Below, piece after piece: positions 45,884 to 53,876 of a DNA stretch of 64,000 bases. A program made the position numbers and the translations under genes. The stretch is taken from positions 552,001 to 616,000 of the forward strand of contig NZ_KB235930.1 in NCBI RefSeq assembly GCF_000332295.1, given 5' to 3'. The notes beneath the pieces are model-generated. The model made no database searches. It was not told the origin of the DNA and saw only the letters and a list, made by a program, of their open reading frames with translations. Source of the DNA: Fortiea contorta PCC 7126 (GTDB lineage Bacteria > Cyanobacteriota > Cyanobacteriia > Cyanobacteriales > Nostocaceae). The stretch's first letter is position 1. Each line of letters begins with the position of its first letter.

Positions 45884-46381
45884 TCAAATTTCTGTGTTGG
45901 CTGCTTTTTCCAAACGATTTGTTGTAGCTTTTGTCACTTGGAGCAAATCATGCCAATTGTCTGGAGGATGACCTCTTTCCAGCATTTTCTGAAAAACTCG
46001 ATAAGCATCTGTATTGCTGTCATAGGCTCGCTTAGTGTTCTCATCATTCACCGAAGCGAAGACAATAATTTTGCTTTCTTGATGATACCGAAAAAACAGT
46101 CGGTACTGCTGAAAAAATTTAGCCCTAAACCAGTGCTTGTACTCATTTCCCAGTGTATTACCTAGGCGATATTCACTACGTGTGGGATCTTGAGGAATAA
46201 TATCAAATGCCAGCTTTGCTATAGCAGCTAGACGCTTTGTGGCGTTTTTCTTCTTGTACTCGTCAGGATACTTCTGACGCAAATCTTCAACCTGCATCAG
46301 CAGTTCTTCAAATTGGTTGAGAAAGAGAGAATGGGCAAAGATGTTCCACCCATTAATTACCAATGGTTGATCTACAGACAA
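45884..46381 (-). CDS. YhaV-family toxin (ribonuclease) of a PrlF-YhaV module
   Basis: A 165-aa RelE-like mRNA interferase. It carries the family features LVINGWNIFAHSLFLNQFEEL, DPTRSEYRLGNTLG, HWFRAKFFQQYRLFFRYH and FASVNDENTKRAYDSNTDAY, and ends in the HPPDNWHDLL segment. It begins at a TTG two bases after the PrlF antitoxin stop, so translation is coupled. Confidence 0.92.
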   Translation of the reverse strand: MSVDQPLVINGWNIFAHSLFLNQFEELLMQVEDLRQKYPDEYKKKNATKRLAAIAKLAFDIIPQDPTRSEYRLGNTLGNEYKHWFRAKFFQQYRLFFRYHQESKIIVFASVNDENTKRAYDSNTDAYRVFQKMLERGHPPDNWHDLLQVTKATTNRLEKAANTEI

Positions 46382-46383
46382 AG

Positions 46384-46716
46384 TTATTCATCCTCGTCCA
46401 AGAGTGATGCATCAAGATTAATATCAACCTCAGACACCAAGGACTGAACGCGGTTAACTAAACCAGAGCTAATTGCTTGTATGTGCTGAGGATGTTTTTC
46501 CATATCTTGTGCTAAGAAATTCAGAAACTTTGCCAAAATAGGATCGCTCTCCTGCTCTTGGGCGCGAGAAATCACTACCTGACCGTCAGACTCGATGGTG
46601 TAGCAGATTTTATCACGCTTATTTAAACCGAGGACTTTGCGAACAGGCTCAGGGATTGTAGTCTGATAACGATCAGTAAGAGTAGATTCAGAACATAAGG
46701 CTAGTTTTGCAACCAT
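46384..46716 (-). CDS. PrlF (SohA)-family antitoxin, AbrB-like
   Basis: A 110-aa antitoxin with an AbrB/SpoVT swapped-hairpin N-terminus (SESTLTDRYQTTIPEPVRKVLGL...DKICYTIESDGQVVIS). The C-terminal part is acidic and ends LDEDE, for toxin binding. It precedes the YhaV toxin on the same strand, in the expected antitoxin-first order, and probably represses its own promoter. Confidence 0.92.
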   Translation of the reverse strand: MVAKLALCSESTLTDRYQTTIPEPVRKVLGLNKRDKICYTIESDGQVVISRAQEQESDPILAKFLNFLAQDMEKHPQHIQAISSGLVNRVQSLVSEVDINLDASLLDEDE

Positions 46717-46901
46717 AGCGATGTCTTAGCCTGTTGGTTAAACTGCATTCTACAAGGTAATGCATTTGCATTGTCTTGTCAACAGCGATATCTTTGGGTT
46801 TGAAGCTGAAGATTCAATTTTTTCTGCGGGATAATCTTGAGTACTAGGACTATCTTCGAGTGATATTTGGATAGAATAAGCGAACAAGTTGGAAAAAACC
46901 G

Positions 46902-47114
46902 ATGAGAGTAATTGTGACCGAGCAAGGAGCGCTAATTCCTAAACAACTTCTCGAAGGTGTTCGAGAAATAGAAATCCACAACCAACAGGGAATTCTGCTC
47001 GTTTTACCAATTTTTGAGGGAGATCCGATTCTTCAATTAGGTCAAGAACCCATTACTGATCTGGTAGAAGACGCTTCTATTAATCACGATCGCTATCTGT
47101 ATGCCAACCCGTAA
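46902..47114 (+). CDS. antitoxin-like protein partnered with a PIN toxin
   Basis: A 70-aa AbrB/MazE-like protein: MRVIVTEQGALIPKQLLEG is a short beta-hairpin domain like that of antitoxins encoded upstream of PIN toxins. The C-terminus is acidic. It overlaps the PIN gene by 14 bp (47101-47114), a strong sign of an operon. It is divergent from the PrlF-YhaV pair. Confidence 0.85.
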   Translation: MRVIVTEQGALIPKQLLEGVREIEIHNQQGILLVLPIFEGDPILQLGQEPITDLVEDASINHDRYLYANP

Positions 47115-47517
47115 GATTTTTCTCGATACCAGCTATCTTCTAGCTCTGGAATTAGCAAACGATCAAAATCATCAGGTAGCGCAAACTCATTGGCATCAGG
47201 TAATTACTGCCTCACCAGCATTTGTGACAACTTCCTATATTTTTGATGAAGTTGTAACTTATTTCAACAGTCGTAATCATCATGCCAAAGCAGTACAAGT
47301 TGGTAATCTTCTTTTGTTAAGTCCTTCTGTCCAATTTGTTCACGTTGATGAAGTGCTGTTCTATGTTGGTTGGGCATATTTTCAGCAGCATCAAGATAAG
47401 GGCTATTCTCTCACTGATTGTATCTCTTTTATGGTGATGCAAAAACATGGTATTGAAACTGCTTATACCTTTGACCAACATTTCGTTCAGGCTGGTTTTC
47501 AGAAGGAGCCAGCGTAG
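47101..47517 (+). CDS. PIN-domain ribonuclease toxin (VapC-like)
   Basis: A 138-aa PIN nuclease with the acidic residues FLDTSYLLALE, SYIFDEVVTYF, GYSLTDCISF and YTFDQHFVQAGF, typical of Mg-dependent VapC toxins. It starts inside the last codons of the antitoxin gene. Activity is inferred from the motifs. Confidence 0.9.
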   Translation: MPTRKIFLDTSYLLALELANDQNHQVAQTHWHQVITASPAFVTTSYIFDEVVTYFNSRNHHAKAVQVGNLLLLSPSVQFVHVDEVLFYVGWAYFQQHQDKGYSLTDCISFMVMQKHGIETAYTFDQHFVQAGFQKEPA

Positions 47518-47620
47518 TCTATTCACGGTGCAAAGAAGAACTATATTTTTGGCAGTGTTAATGTAGGGATAAGAGGGTAAGAGATATTGAATAGAGGCGT
47601 TGCAAACTTTGCAAACTGAT

Positions 47621-48379
47621 TCATTCGTTGACCTTTAGCTCCACTTTAGATATCGTTTTAGAACTGCTAGGCTCTAAAATAAGAGTAGCTCTACGACGCT
47701 CACCCTGAGTCCAAGGTTCAGGGTAGGGAGTTAGAGCAGGTGAGAAGTTTAATTGCCGAGTGTCAGATTGGACTCTTTGTAAGTCATACAGTTTAGCCGT
47801 AATATTAGATATACTAAGGTTACTTCTAGCTTCAGCAATAAAAACTAATTGTTTAAGACCATAATTTTTCTCTATTTTTACGTCCTCTACGACAAAGTAG
47901 TCATTCACATTTCCCCAAGCCACTGCAATATCTAAATTCGGTTTGTTTGTATTACCTGAAGTTGGAGATTGGTTGGGTGTACGATTAAATGAGCAATTTA
48001 AATAAATTGGTTTAGGTCTATTAGGGTTACTTTTGAGATTTAAGTTTTGGTCATAAGGTTCACAACCCTCTTTAGAGATGCGAATTCTGACAAAATCCGT
48101 AGTAGGTATTTGAACTCGAAAGGAACCTAAATTATCAGTTGTATCTGTATCAGAACCGCCTTCAGATTCTAAGATTACTTTTGCTCCAACTACAGGAGCT
48201 TGAGTACCCTGAGCATAAACACTAACTTTTATACTACTGGAGTCTTTTGGTGTTGGTTCTGTGGGAGGAGATGTGTTTATAATTTTACTCAATTGGTAAA
48301 CAGCAGCAGCAGCTACAGCTATCGTTATAGCTCCAACTAGAAAAGACCTAAGAGGCTGTGGTAAATTGCTAAGATCCAT
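47621..48379 (-). CDS. membrane-anchored protein with carboxypeptidase-regulatory-like domain
   Basis: A 252-aa protein. One N-terminal transmembrane helix (about 10-31, FLVGAITIAVAAAAVYQL) precedes a beta-sandwich region (about 48-130: IKVSVYAQGTQAPVVGAKVILES, TTDNLGSFRVQIP), like CarboxypepD_reg/FEG-type modules. A second beta-rich C-terminal half ends in KTISKVELKV. I cannot assign a function. It is probably a single-pass protein with an external adhesin-like domain. Confidence 0.6.
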   Translation of the reverse strand: MDLSNLPQPLRSFLVGAITIAVAAAAVYQLSKIINTSPPTEPTPKDSSSIKVSVYAQGTQAPVVGAKVILESEGGSDTDTTDNLGSFRVQIPTTDFVRIRISKEGCEPYDQNLNLKSNPNRPKPIYLNCSFNRTPNQSPTSGNTNKPNLDIAVAWGNVNDYFVVEDVKIEKNYGLKQLVFIAEARSNLSISNITAKLYDLQRVQSDTRQLNFSPALTPYPEPWTQGERRRATLILEPSSSKTISKVELKVNE

Positions 48380-48604
48380 GTAGGTTCTAAAGGTAAACGT
48401 TTATTCATTAAGTAGAAACAACGTTAACTATTTGTTGTTAATACTACTTCATATATAGAAGATTACCCGTAATTATCATGACTGAATTCCCGCATCTAGG
48501 GATATCTACCATATAGGGTTTATTTTCGCATATCCGCATATCACAGATATTGATATTCCTTGTGTGGTTAACCGAATACGATCAAAAATAAAATATAGCT
48601 GCAT

Positions 48605-49714
48605 CTAAGTCAAAACTAAATTATCCCGGTGAACCACGGTTTCTACACCTGCGTAGCCTAAAATTGTAGAAATTTCCCGCGAGTGACAACCCCGAATTTT
48701 TTGCAGTTCACCACTGCTGTAATTTACCAATCCTCTAGCGATTTCGTGACCGTTGGTGTCGCATAATTGCACGGCTGCTTGCGGGTCAAATTCTCCTTCG
48801 ACTAATTTGATACCCGCTGCTAACAGTGATTTTCCGCCTTGGGAAATGGCAGCGATCGCACCCACATCCAAATATAGTTTTCCCGCTGGGACAAGACCAT
48901 AAGCTATCCAGCGTTTCCGGGCTGATGTCGGTTCTGGTTGCGGTGCGAAGTGTGTTCCTAATGGTTCACCTTGTAATATTTTTTCTATATTTTTGGGAAA
49001 TTTACCTTCGGTAATTACGGTACGCACTCCGGCAGCGGTGGCAATTCTCGCAGCGGAAATTTTCGTCACCATACCGCCTGTACCCCATTGGGAACCTTGA
49101 CCACCTGTTTGAATTTGTAATTGTGCTAGTTCTTTAATGTTACTCACCAAAGAAATTGGTTTAGCGTCGGGTACTGAACGGGGATCTGCAGAGTAGAGCC
49201 TGTCTACATCGGTGAGCAAAAATAGCCAATCTGCTTCTACTAAGCTAGCAACTAAGGCAGAGAGAGTGTCATTATCACCAAATTTCAATTCCTCCACTGC
49301 CACCGTATCATTTTCATTCACCACGGGAATTACTCCCATTCCCAGCAGTTCTTGAAAGGTGTTGTTGATGTTGAGGTAGCGGCTACGCTGTACTAAATCG
49401 CTACGTGTCAATAGAACTTGGGCGATTGGCTGTTGGAGGATGGTAAATAAATCGTCGTATATCCGCATTAATCTTCCTTGTCCGACTGCAGCTACCGCTT
49501 GTTTGAGGGCGATGGCTTTGGGGCGTTCACTCAAGCCCAATCGCGCACAACCAACCCCCACCGCACCGGAAGAAACCAAAATCACCCGATGGCGTTGTTG
49601 TCTTAAAGCTGAGAGTGTTTCTGCCAAGGTAGCGATGGTGGAAAGCGCTAGTTGTCCGGTTTCTGGTTGAGTCAGGCTAGATGTACCGATTTTGACGACG
49701 ATTGTTTTGGTCAT
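48605..49714 (-). CDS. proB: glutamate 5-kinase (ProB)
   Basis: First enzyme of proline synthesis, phosphorylating L-glutamate. 369 aa. The amino acid kinase domain has [50 protein letters not shown] and [12 protein letters not shown]. The C-terminal PUA domain (about 285-365) has [21 protein letters not shown] and [16 protein letters not shown]. It is feedback-regulated by proline in the family. Confidence 0.96.
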   Translation of the reverse strand: MTKTIVVKIGTSSLTQPETGQLALSTIATLAETLSALRQQRHRVILVSSGAVGVGCARLGLSERPKAIALKQAVAAVGQGRLMRIYDDLFTILQQPIAQVLLTRSDLVQRSRYLNINNTFQELLGMGVIPVVNENDTVAVEELKFGDNDTLSALVASLVEADWLFLLTDVDRLYSADPRSVPDAKPISLVSNIKELAQLQIQTGGQGSQWGTGGMVTKISAARIATAAGVRTVITEGKFPKNIEKILQGEPLGTHFAPQPEPTSARKRWIAYGLVPAGKLYLDVGAIAAISQGGKSLLAAGIKLVEGEFDPQAAVQLCDTNGHEIARGLVNYSSGELQKIRGCHSREISTILGYAGVETVVHRDNLVLT

Positions 49715-49906
49715 TGGTCATTTGAAATTGTAAAGCGCCAGTTCCTCTATATGTGAGGGCTGACGCTCTACGGATTTATGCTTACTTTTTATGGGCTAGA
49801 GTCTTTATTTAGCTGACTCCATGTTATTAATACTTATGATCCCCGATTTTTGTCCCCAACAAAGATTTCTTAATTATTTCTTTAGATTTACTTTTCTGAG
49901 GATTTG

Positions 49907-50446
49907 TTACTTTTTGCGAATTTTCTTGTGTTTAGGGGTGATTGTGGCTCCTAATACTTCAGATACCAAAACTTCAAAATTACGGATGGGATGGGAGCGC
50001 AACACAGCGTCAGGATGGATAATTGGCTCGACTAGGATAGTGAACATCCCTAGACGATTACCAGCTAGGACATCGGTAAATAAGCGATCGCCCACCATCG
50101 CTACTTGATGAACTGGTAAGTCCATTGCTCTGAGTGCAGCTCTGATTTTGCGCCGTGAGGGTTTAGCTGCGCCTAGGTAGTATGGTAGATTTAGCGATCG
50201 GGCAATTCCACCGATGCGGGCTTCACTAAGGTTATTACTCACCAACCATAATGCAGTGCATGACCGAATTTGCTCTACCCATTGTCGGAGTTCTGGTGAC
50301 ACTGCTCCCACTGTAATCGGTACTAGAGTTTCATCCACGTCTAACACCAACCCTCTTAGCTCATATTGACGAATAATATCCGGTGTTAAAGTCAAAACTG
50401 AGCCTTGCAAAATCAAATCTGGCTGTAGGAGGTTGTTCCAGGTCAT
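49907..50446 (-). CDS. YqeG-family HAD phosphatase
   Basis: A 179-aa HAD superfamily phosphatase. Motif I is LVLDVDETLVPI, followed by LWLVSNNLSEAR, AAKPSRRKIRAAL and MVGDRLFTDVLAGNRLGMFTILVEPI. The ATG at 50446 is preferred; the frame runs on upstream to 50533 but the extra leader is atypical. The lipid phosphate (phosphatidylglycerophosphate-like) substrate suggested for YqeG relatives is an inference here. Confidence 0.9.
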   Translation of the reverse strand: MTWNNLLQPDLILQGSVLTLTPDIIRQYELRGLVLDVDETLVPITVGAVSPELRQWVEQIRSCTALWLVSNNLSEARIGGIARSLNLPYYLGAAKPSRRKIRAALRAMDLPVHQVAMVGDRLFTDVLAGNRLGMFTILVEPIIHPDAVLRSHPIRNFEVLVSEVLGATITPKHKKIRKK

Positions 50447-50482
50447 AGTTAAAAAATAAGAGTCAACAGAAGTTTGGGTGTT

Positions 50483-50511
50483 GTAGAGACGTAAAAATTT
50501 TACGCCTCTAC
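50483..50511. repeat. dispersed palindrome copy
   Basis: GTAGAGACGTAAAAATTTTACGCCTCTAC-type palindrome with a slightly longer AT core, just upstream of the YqeG start. Confidence 0.75.
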
Positions 50512-50757
50512 AGGGATTTTCAGCGCCACGCACAATCTTATCTCCCCATCAGCCAAGCTGTGTTTGAGGAGCGGGGATAATCCTCATAGCTTCATTCCCT
50601 GTTCCCAAATTCGGCAAAACATCTGTTTTAGCGGACATAATTTTATTAGTCCGCTGCAGTGTCAGCTTAAATTGTCACCAATACAAAAGGGTCGATCTTG
50701 TTTGTGATTATAATTAAAAATTTAAAAATGTTACATTTTAATTTTTAATTTTTAATG

Positions 50758-51330
50758 TTATTCAACCTCATTAAAAAGATGTTCTTCTAATAATGGTTGT
50801 ACTTTACGAAACTCTTCTGGAGACAGCAATTCAGGTAAACCATTTTTTGATGTGCGGGCAAAAAATAGCAGTGGGTCGAGGGGTGTATAAATTGCATACT
50901 CTTGTTCTTCGTCATAGAAACTGGCGAGTAGTTGTAATTGCTCTGGTTCTAAATCTGCTTCTTCATCTTCGATTTCTAAGGTGAAGAGTTCTGATTCTTC
51001 CACTGGTGGTAAATCACCTGCGACTGTCAGCGCATAAGCTGTATTCTTCAAAACCAGATTCTGCTCTGATAAAACCGCTTGAGCGGTACCAAAAATTTTA
51101 TCAATAGTGTCGTCATCTTCTACGAGCACTGCTTCTTCTTCTTCATCTTCACCTTGCCAAGCAAAAATTTCTACAGGTGAATCAACAGGTAGGAGTAAGA
51201 CATATTCTTGTCCATCCACTGCTAAGGAATGCTCAATATAACATTCGAGGGTTCGCCCTTTGTCGTCTGTCAAAGTTATCGAACCGGCATGAGCATGATC
51301 ATTTTCTTCAGGGAATTGAGAGGAAAACAT
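50758..51330 (-). CDS. DUF3727-type protein
   Basis: A 190-aa acidic protein (runs such as EDEEEEAVLVEDDDT and EIEDEEADLEPEQ) with SITLTDDKGRTLECYIEH and YVLLLPVDSPVEIFAW, features of a cyanobacterial/plastid conserved family of unknown function. There is no signal peptide or membrane segment. It stands alone upstream of YqeG on the same strand. Confidence 0.8.
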   Translation of the reverse strand: MFSSQFPEENDHAHAGSITLTDDKGRTLECYIEHSLAVDGQEYVLLLPVDSPVEIFAWQGEDEEEEAVLVEDDDTIDKIFGTAQAVLSEQNLVLKNTAYALTVAGDLPPVEESELFTLEIEDEEADLEPEQLQLLASFYDEEQEYAIYTPLDPLLFFARTSKNGLPELLSPEEFRKVQPLLEEHLFNEVE

Positions 51331-51469
51331 AGCCGAATTTTAGGACTTTATAAATGCCAGCCAAGTTGTCAATCGCTTAACTATTTCATAACAAATGCTG
51401 TTAAACAAATAGCTTGAGAGTTAGATACAACTGCTGGGGAATAGTTTTCAGAATATCATGTTAAAAGTA

Positions 51470-51946
51470 TCAATACTCGCTAGCTACGGCTGGACTGCGG
51501 GATTTAGCTCTGCGAGCATCTAGCCATTGTTGCAAAATTAGAGCTGCGGCTTTGCGGTCAATTAGGGCTTTGTGACGCGAGGGAGAGCGGTTTTCATCTC
51601 TGAGCAACTGCTCTGCTTGTAATGAAGTTAAGCGCTCATCGACATATTCCACGGGTAGTGCTAGGGCTTGAGCCAGTCTAGTGGCAAATTTTTGCACTTG
51701 ACGAGCTTGAAAGCCAACGGAGCCATCCATTGAGTAGGGTAAGCCCATGACTATCACTTCTACTTGACGCTCTTGGACTAGCTGTCGTAAACGCTCGACA
51801 TCTTGGACAAAAGATGCTCTCTCAATTGTAGTGATTCCTGTAGCAATTAAACCTGTCCGATCGCATCCTGCTACACCAATGCGCTTGCGACCGAAATCTA
51901 GTCCTAGGGCTGAAATCAACTGTTTTGGTTGCTCGGGGGTTGTCAC
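51470..51946 (-). CDS. ruvX: Holliday junction resolvase-like RuvX (YqgF)
   Basis: A 158-aa RNase H-fold nuclease involved in pre-16S rRNA 5' processing and possibly Holliday junction resolution. The GTG at 51946 is chosen because AGGAG lies 7 nt upstream and family proteins start near ISALGLDFGRKRIG. The catalytic acidic residues are in ALGLDFGRKRIGVA, VEYVDERLTS and LIDRKAAALILQQWL. Its GTG comes one base after the stop of the GNAT gene, so it is translationally coupled to it. Longer in-frame ATGs (51967-52015) lie inside the GNAT gene. Confidence 0.9.
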   Translation of the reverse strand: MTTPEQPKQLISALGLDFGRKRIGVAGCDRTGLIATGITTIERASFVQDVERLRQLVQERQVEVIVMGLPYSMDGSVGFQARQVQKFATRLAQALALPVEYVDERLTSLQAEQLLRDENRSPSRHKALIDRKAAALILQQWLDARRAKSRSPAVASEY

Positions 51947-51947
51947 A

Positions 51948-53210
51948 CTACTGCTCCTGCTGTGCATCTGCATCTGGTTCGCAAGATGCTTCCAGGTTAC
52001 AGTTTTTACACCCAAAGTTAGCAGATTCTGATTTATTTGGCGTCTGTCTATCGGTTGATTGCTGTTGCAGTTGTTGTACTTGCTGCACCCATGACATCCC
52101 GCCAGGAATTGGTTTGCGTGCTGGTTGTAGACCTTGTAAGACTTCAGGCCATTGAATTCCTTCTAGAGAGACGAATTTAGATTCTCGCAACTTGTGCCAA
52201 ACTGAACGGGACATGATCAGGGTATGTTCAATGCGATTAGCCCCAATCCTTTCTAAATACTCTTCTCTTTCTGGCTGAAAGTCGGAGGAGGCTAGTTGTA
52301 AACTTTGTTGAGGAAAATCTTGAGCAATGCGAGCTAGTTGGGATAATAGTTCTGGATAGAGCCAGGTGTAGGCAGGGTGGACTGTCAGCGTTGCTACATG
52401 GGGAGCAATGCCTTTGCGGTCTAGTTGCACCTGGAAATGTCCGATGGCTGCTTTGCGTTGGGGTTCAAATACGTAGCCGCTGACTACTTCTGTTTTTGTG
52501 ACCCACTGTTTCACCGCATCTGTTAAAACACCGAACAGACTGGTTTTGAAGTCGCGGGTATTGCGATCAAATACCTGACGTACCAGAGGCGGCATGGATG
52601 CGGTATCTAGTTGATAGAGTAACTGAGCATCGGCGTTGCTGACAGGTAATAAGTTCGGTAGGTCTGGTTCTCCCTGTGCCAATTCTGACAACAATTCGGA
52701 AGTAATTTCCCAATAGGTCATTTCTGCCAGACGTTGGAATCCATTTTGCCGATATAATGCTAACGCTTCGAGGTCACTGACGTTTACTTCTAATATCCAA
52801 GTGCGGGCTTCTAAAATCGACTCAAAGCAGTGACGCATCAATTGGGAGCCGATTCCTTGTTTATCAACGCCACGATCTAGGAGGACGCGGTCAATGCGCC
52901 AAGTGCTGCGTGTGCGGTTGAACGGGGAGACTTGAATCATTCCTAGCAGCATCCGCCCCTGCTCTGCTACGTAGGAACAGAATAAATATTGCAGCGGGTT
53001 GGGGAACCAACTTAAGCATTTGATGAACCCATACCAGCGGTGCAACCATTGCATTTGGCGCTTGATAAAGCAGACTCCCTGAGGAGTGAGGGCTGCAAAT
53101 GACTCTTGAGTTAAGCGCTCGATGCCATCCAGATCCCGATATTGGGCTGGTCGGATGACAACGCTGAGATTTCTGGGAAGTAATGAAGTCATTTTAATTC
53201 GAGCCGCCAT
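51948..53210 (-). CDS. GNAT-family N-acetyltransferase
   Basis: A 420-aa protein. The first half is a complete GNAT domain (IRPAQYRDLDGIERLTQES, WRIDRVLLDRGVDKQGIGSQLMRHCFES with the acetyl-CoA loop, DLEALALYRQNGFQRLAEM). The second half (about 210-370) has features of a second, degenerate GNAT unit (PHVATLTVHPAYTWLYPELLSQL). The substrate is unknown. The C-terminal segment is Cys-rich (FGCKNCNLEASC). Its stop lies one base before the ruvX start. Confidence 0.85.
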   Translation of the reverse strand: MAARIKMTSLLPRNLSVVIRPAQYRDLDGIERLTQESFAALTPQGVCFIKRQMQWLHRWYGFIKCLSWFPNPLQYLFCSYVAEQGRMLLGMIQVSPFNRTRSTWRIDRVLLDRGVDKQGIGSQLMRHCFESILEARTWILEVNVSDLEALALYRQNGFQRLAEMTYWEITSELLSELAQGEPDLPNLLPVSNADAQLLYQLDTASMPPLVRQVFDRNTRDFKTSLFGVLTDAVKQWVTKTEVVSGYVFEPQRKAAIGHFQVQLDRKGIAPHVATLTVHPAYTWLYPELLSQLARIAQDFPQQSLQLASSDFQPEREEYLERIGANRIEHTLIMSRSVWHKLRESKFVSLEGIQWPEVLQGLQPARKPIPGGMSWVQQVQQLQQQSTDRQTPNKSESANFGCKNCNLEASCEPDADAQQEQ

Positions 53211-53331
53211 CTAGCTTTCAACTAACTGCTCTTTTTGAGTAGTCGTTGCCATATCCATTTTAGCTGGTTTCCGCTGTCTGCTATTGTTCCTAAAGAGTGA
53301 TTTTTGTCACCTATTACTGAATAGCACGAAA

Positions 53332-53387
53332 AAAAGCAGGCTTTAAGAATACACTATTTTTGTGTTTATTTAACCTAGCCTGCTTTT
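53332..53387. terminator. long-loop hairpin downstream of the 78-aa gene
   Basis: AAAAGCAGGCT (53332-53342) pairs with AGCCTGCTTTT (53377-53387); the loop holds a smaller ACAC/GTGT hairpin. A/T runs on both sides would let it act in either direction, ending the minus-strand gene at 53422. Confidence 0.55.
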
Positions 53388-53421
53388 ATTTTATGTGAAA
53401 TTATATAAATATTTATGTACT

Positions 53422-53658
53422 CTAAAGCCCTTGTCGAGAAATTAGCTTTTCAAAGTTAGCTTGAGTTTGATGCAGTAATTGTTCTCGACTACCTTCTTGA
53501 ATTTGCTTGAGGGGTGGAACCAGATTGCGAGCTTGCAGAGTCATGTGTAGCTGTAGATGGGCAACATATTCGCTAAAATCATCGTTGGCTGCGCTCGCTA
53601 CACTAGCACCCTTGAGTACGTTTGATTCCATTACGACTGAGTTCTCCTTTCCTAACAT
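53422..53658 (-). CDS. small conserved-looking protein
   Basis: A 78-aa soluble, mostly helical protein (FSEYVAHLQLHMTLQARNLVPPLKQI and LLHQTQANFEKLISR). GAGGAAA lies about 10 nt before the ATG at 53658. A second ATG at 53631 also has AGGAG upstream, so the start is open. There is no recognisable domain. A terminator hairpin follows. Confidence 0.6.
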   Translation of the reverse strand: MLGKENSVVMESNVLKGASVASAANDDFSEYVAHLQLHMTLQARNLVPPLKQIQEGSREQLLHQTQANFEKLISRQGL

Positions 53659-53876
53659 TGTGCTGTTTCCTCACATCACTAGAACTTATCATGTTGTTTC
53701 AACTTGTTTTTATTTTGCAATGAAGTGTAACGCGAATGGGGATTGTCCAAACTACGCACTGGAGGGGAAAGGGTTGCTTGCGGCTGTCAATAGACTTCTT
53801 GCAGAAGTCGGGAACAGGGAACTCTTAACAGGGAACAGAGAGTAGAAAAGGTACTTTTGCAATCTTGTTTAATGAA

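Noticed and set aside
51946..52015. Longer ruvX start
   Set aside because: It would overlap the GNAT gene and lose the good AGGAG-GTG spacing.
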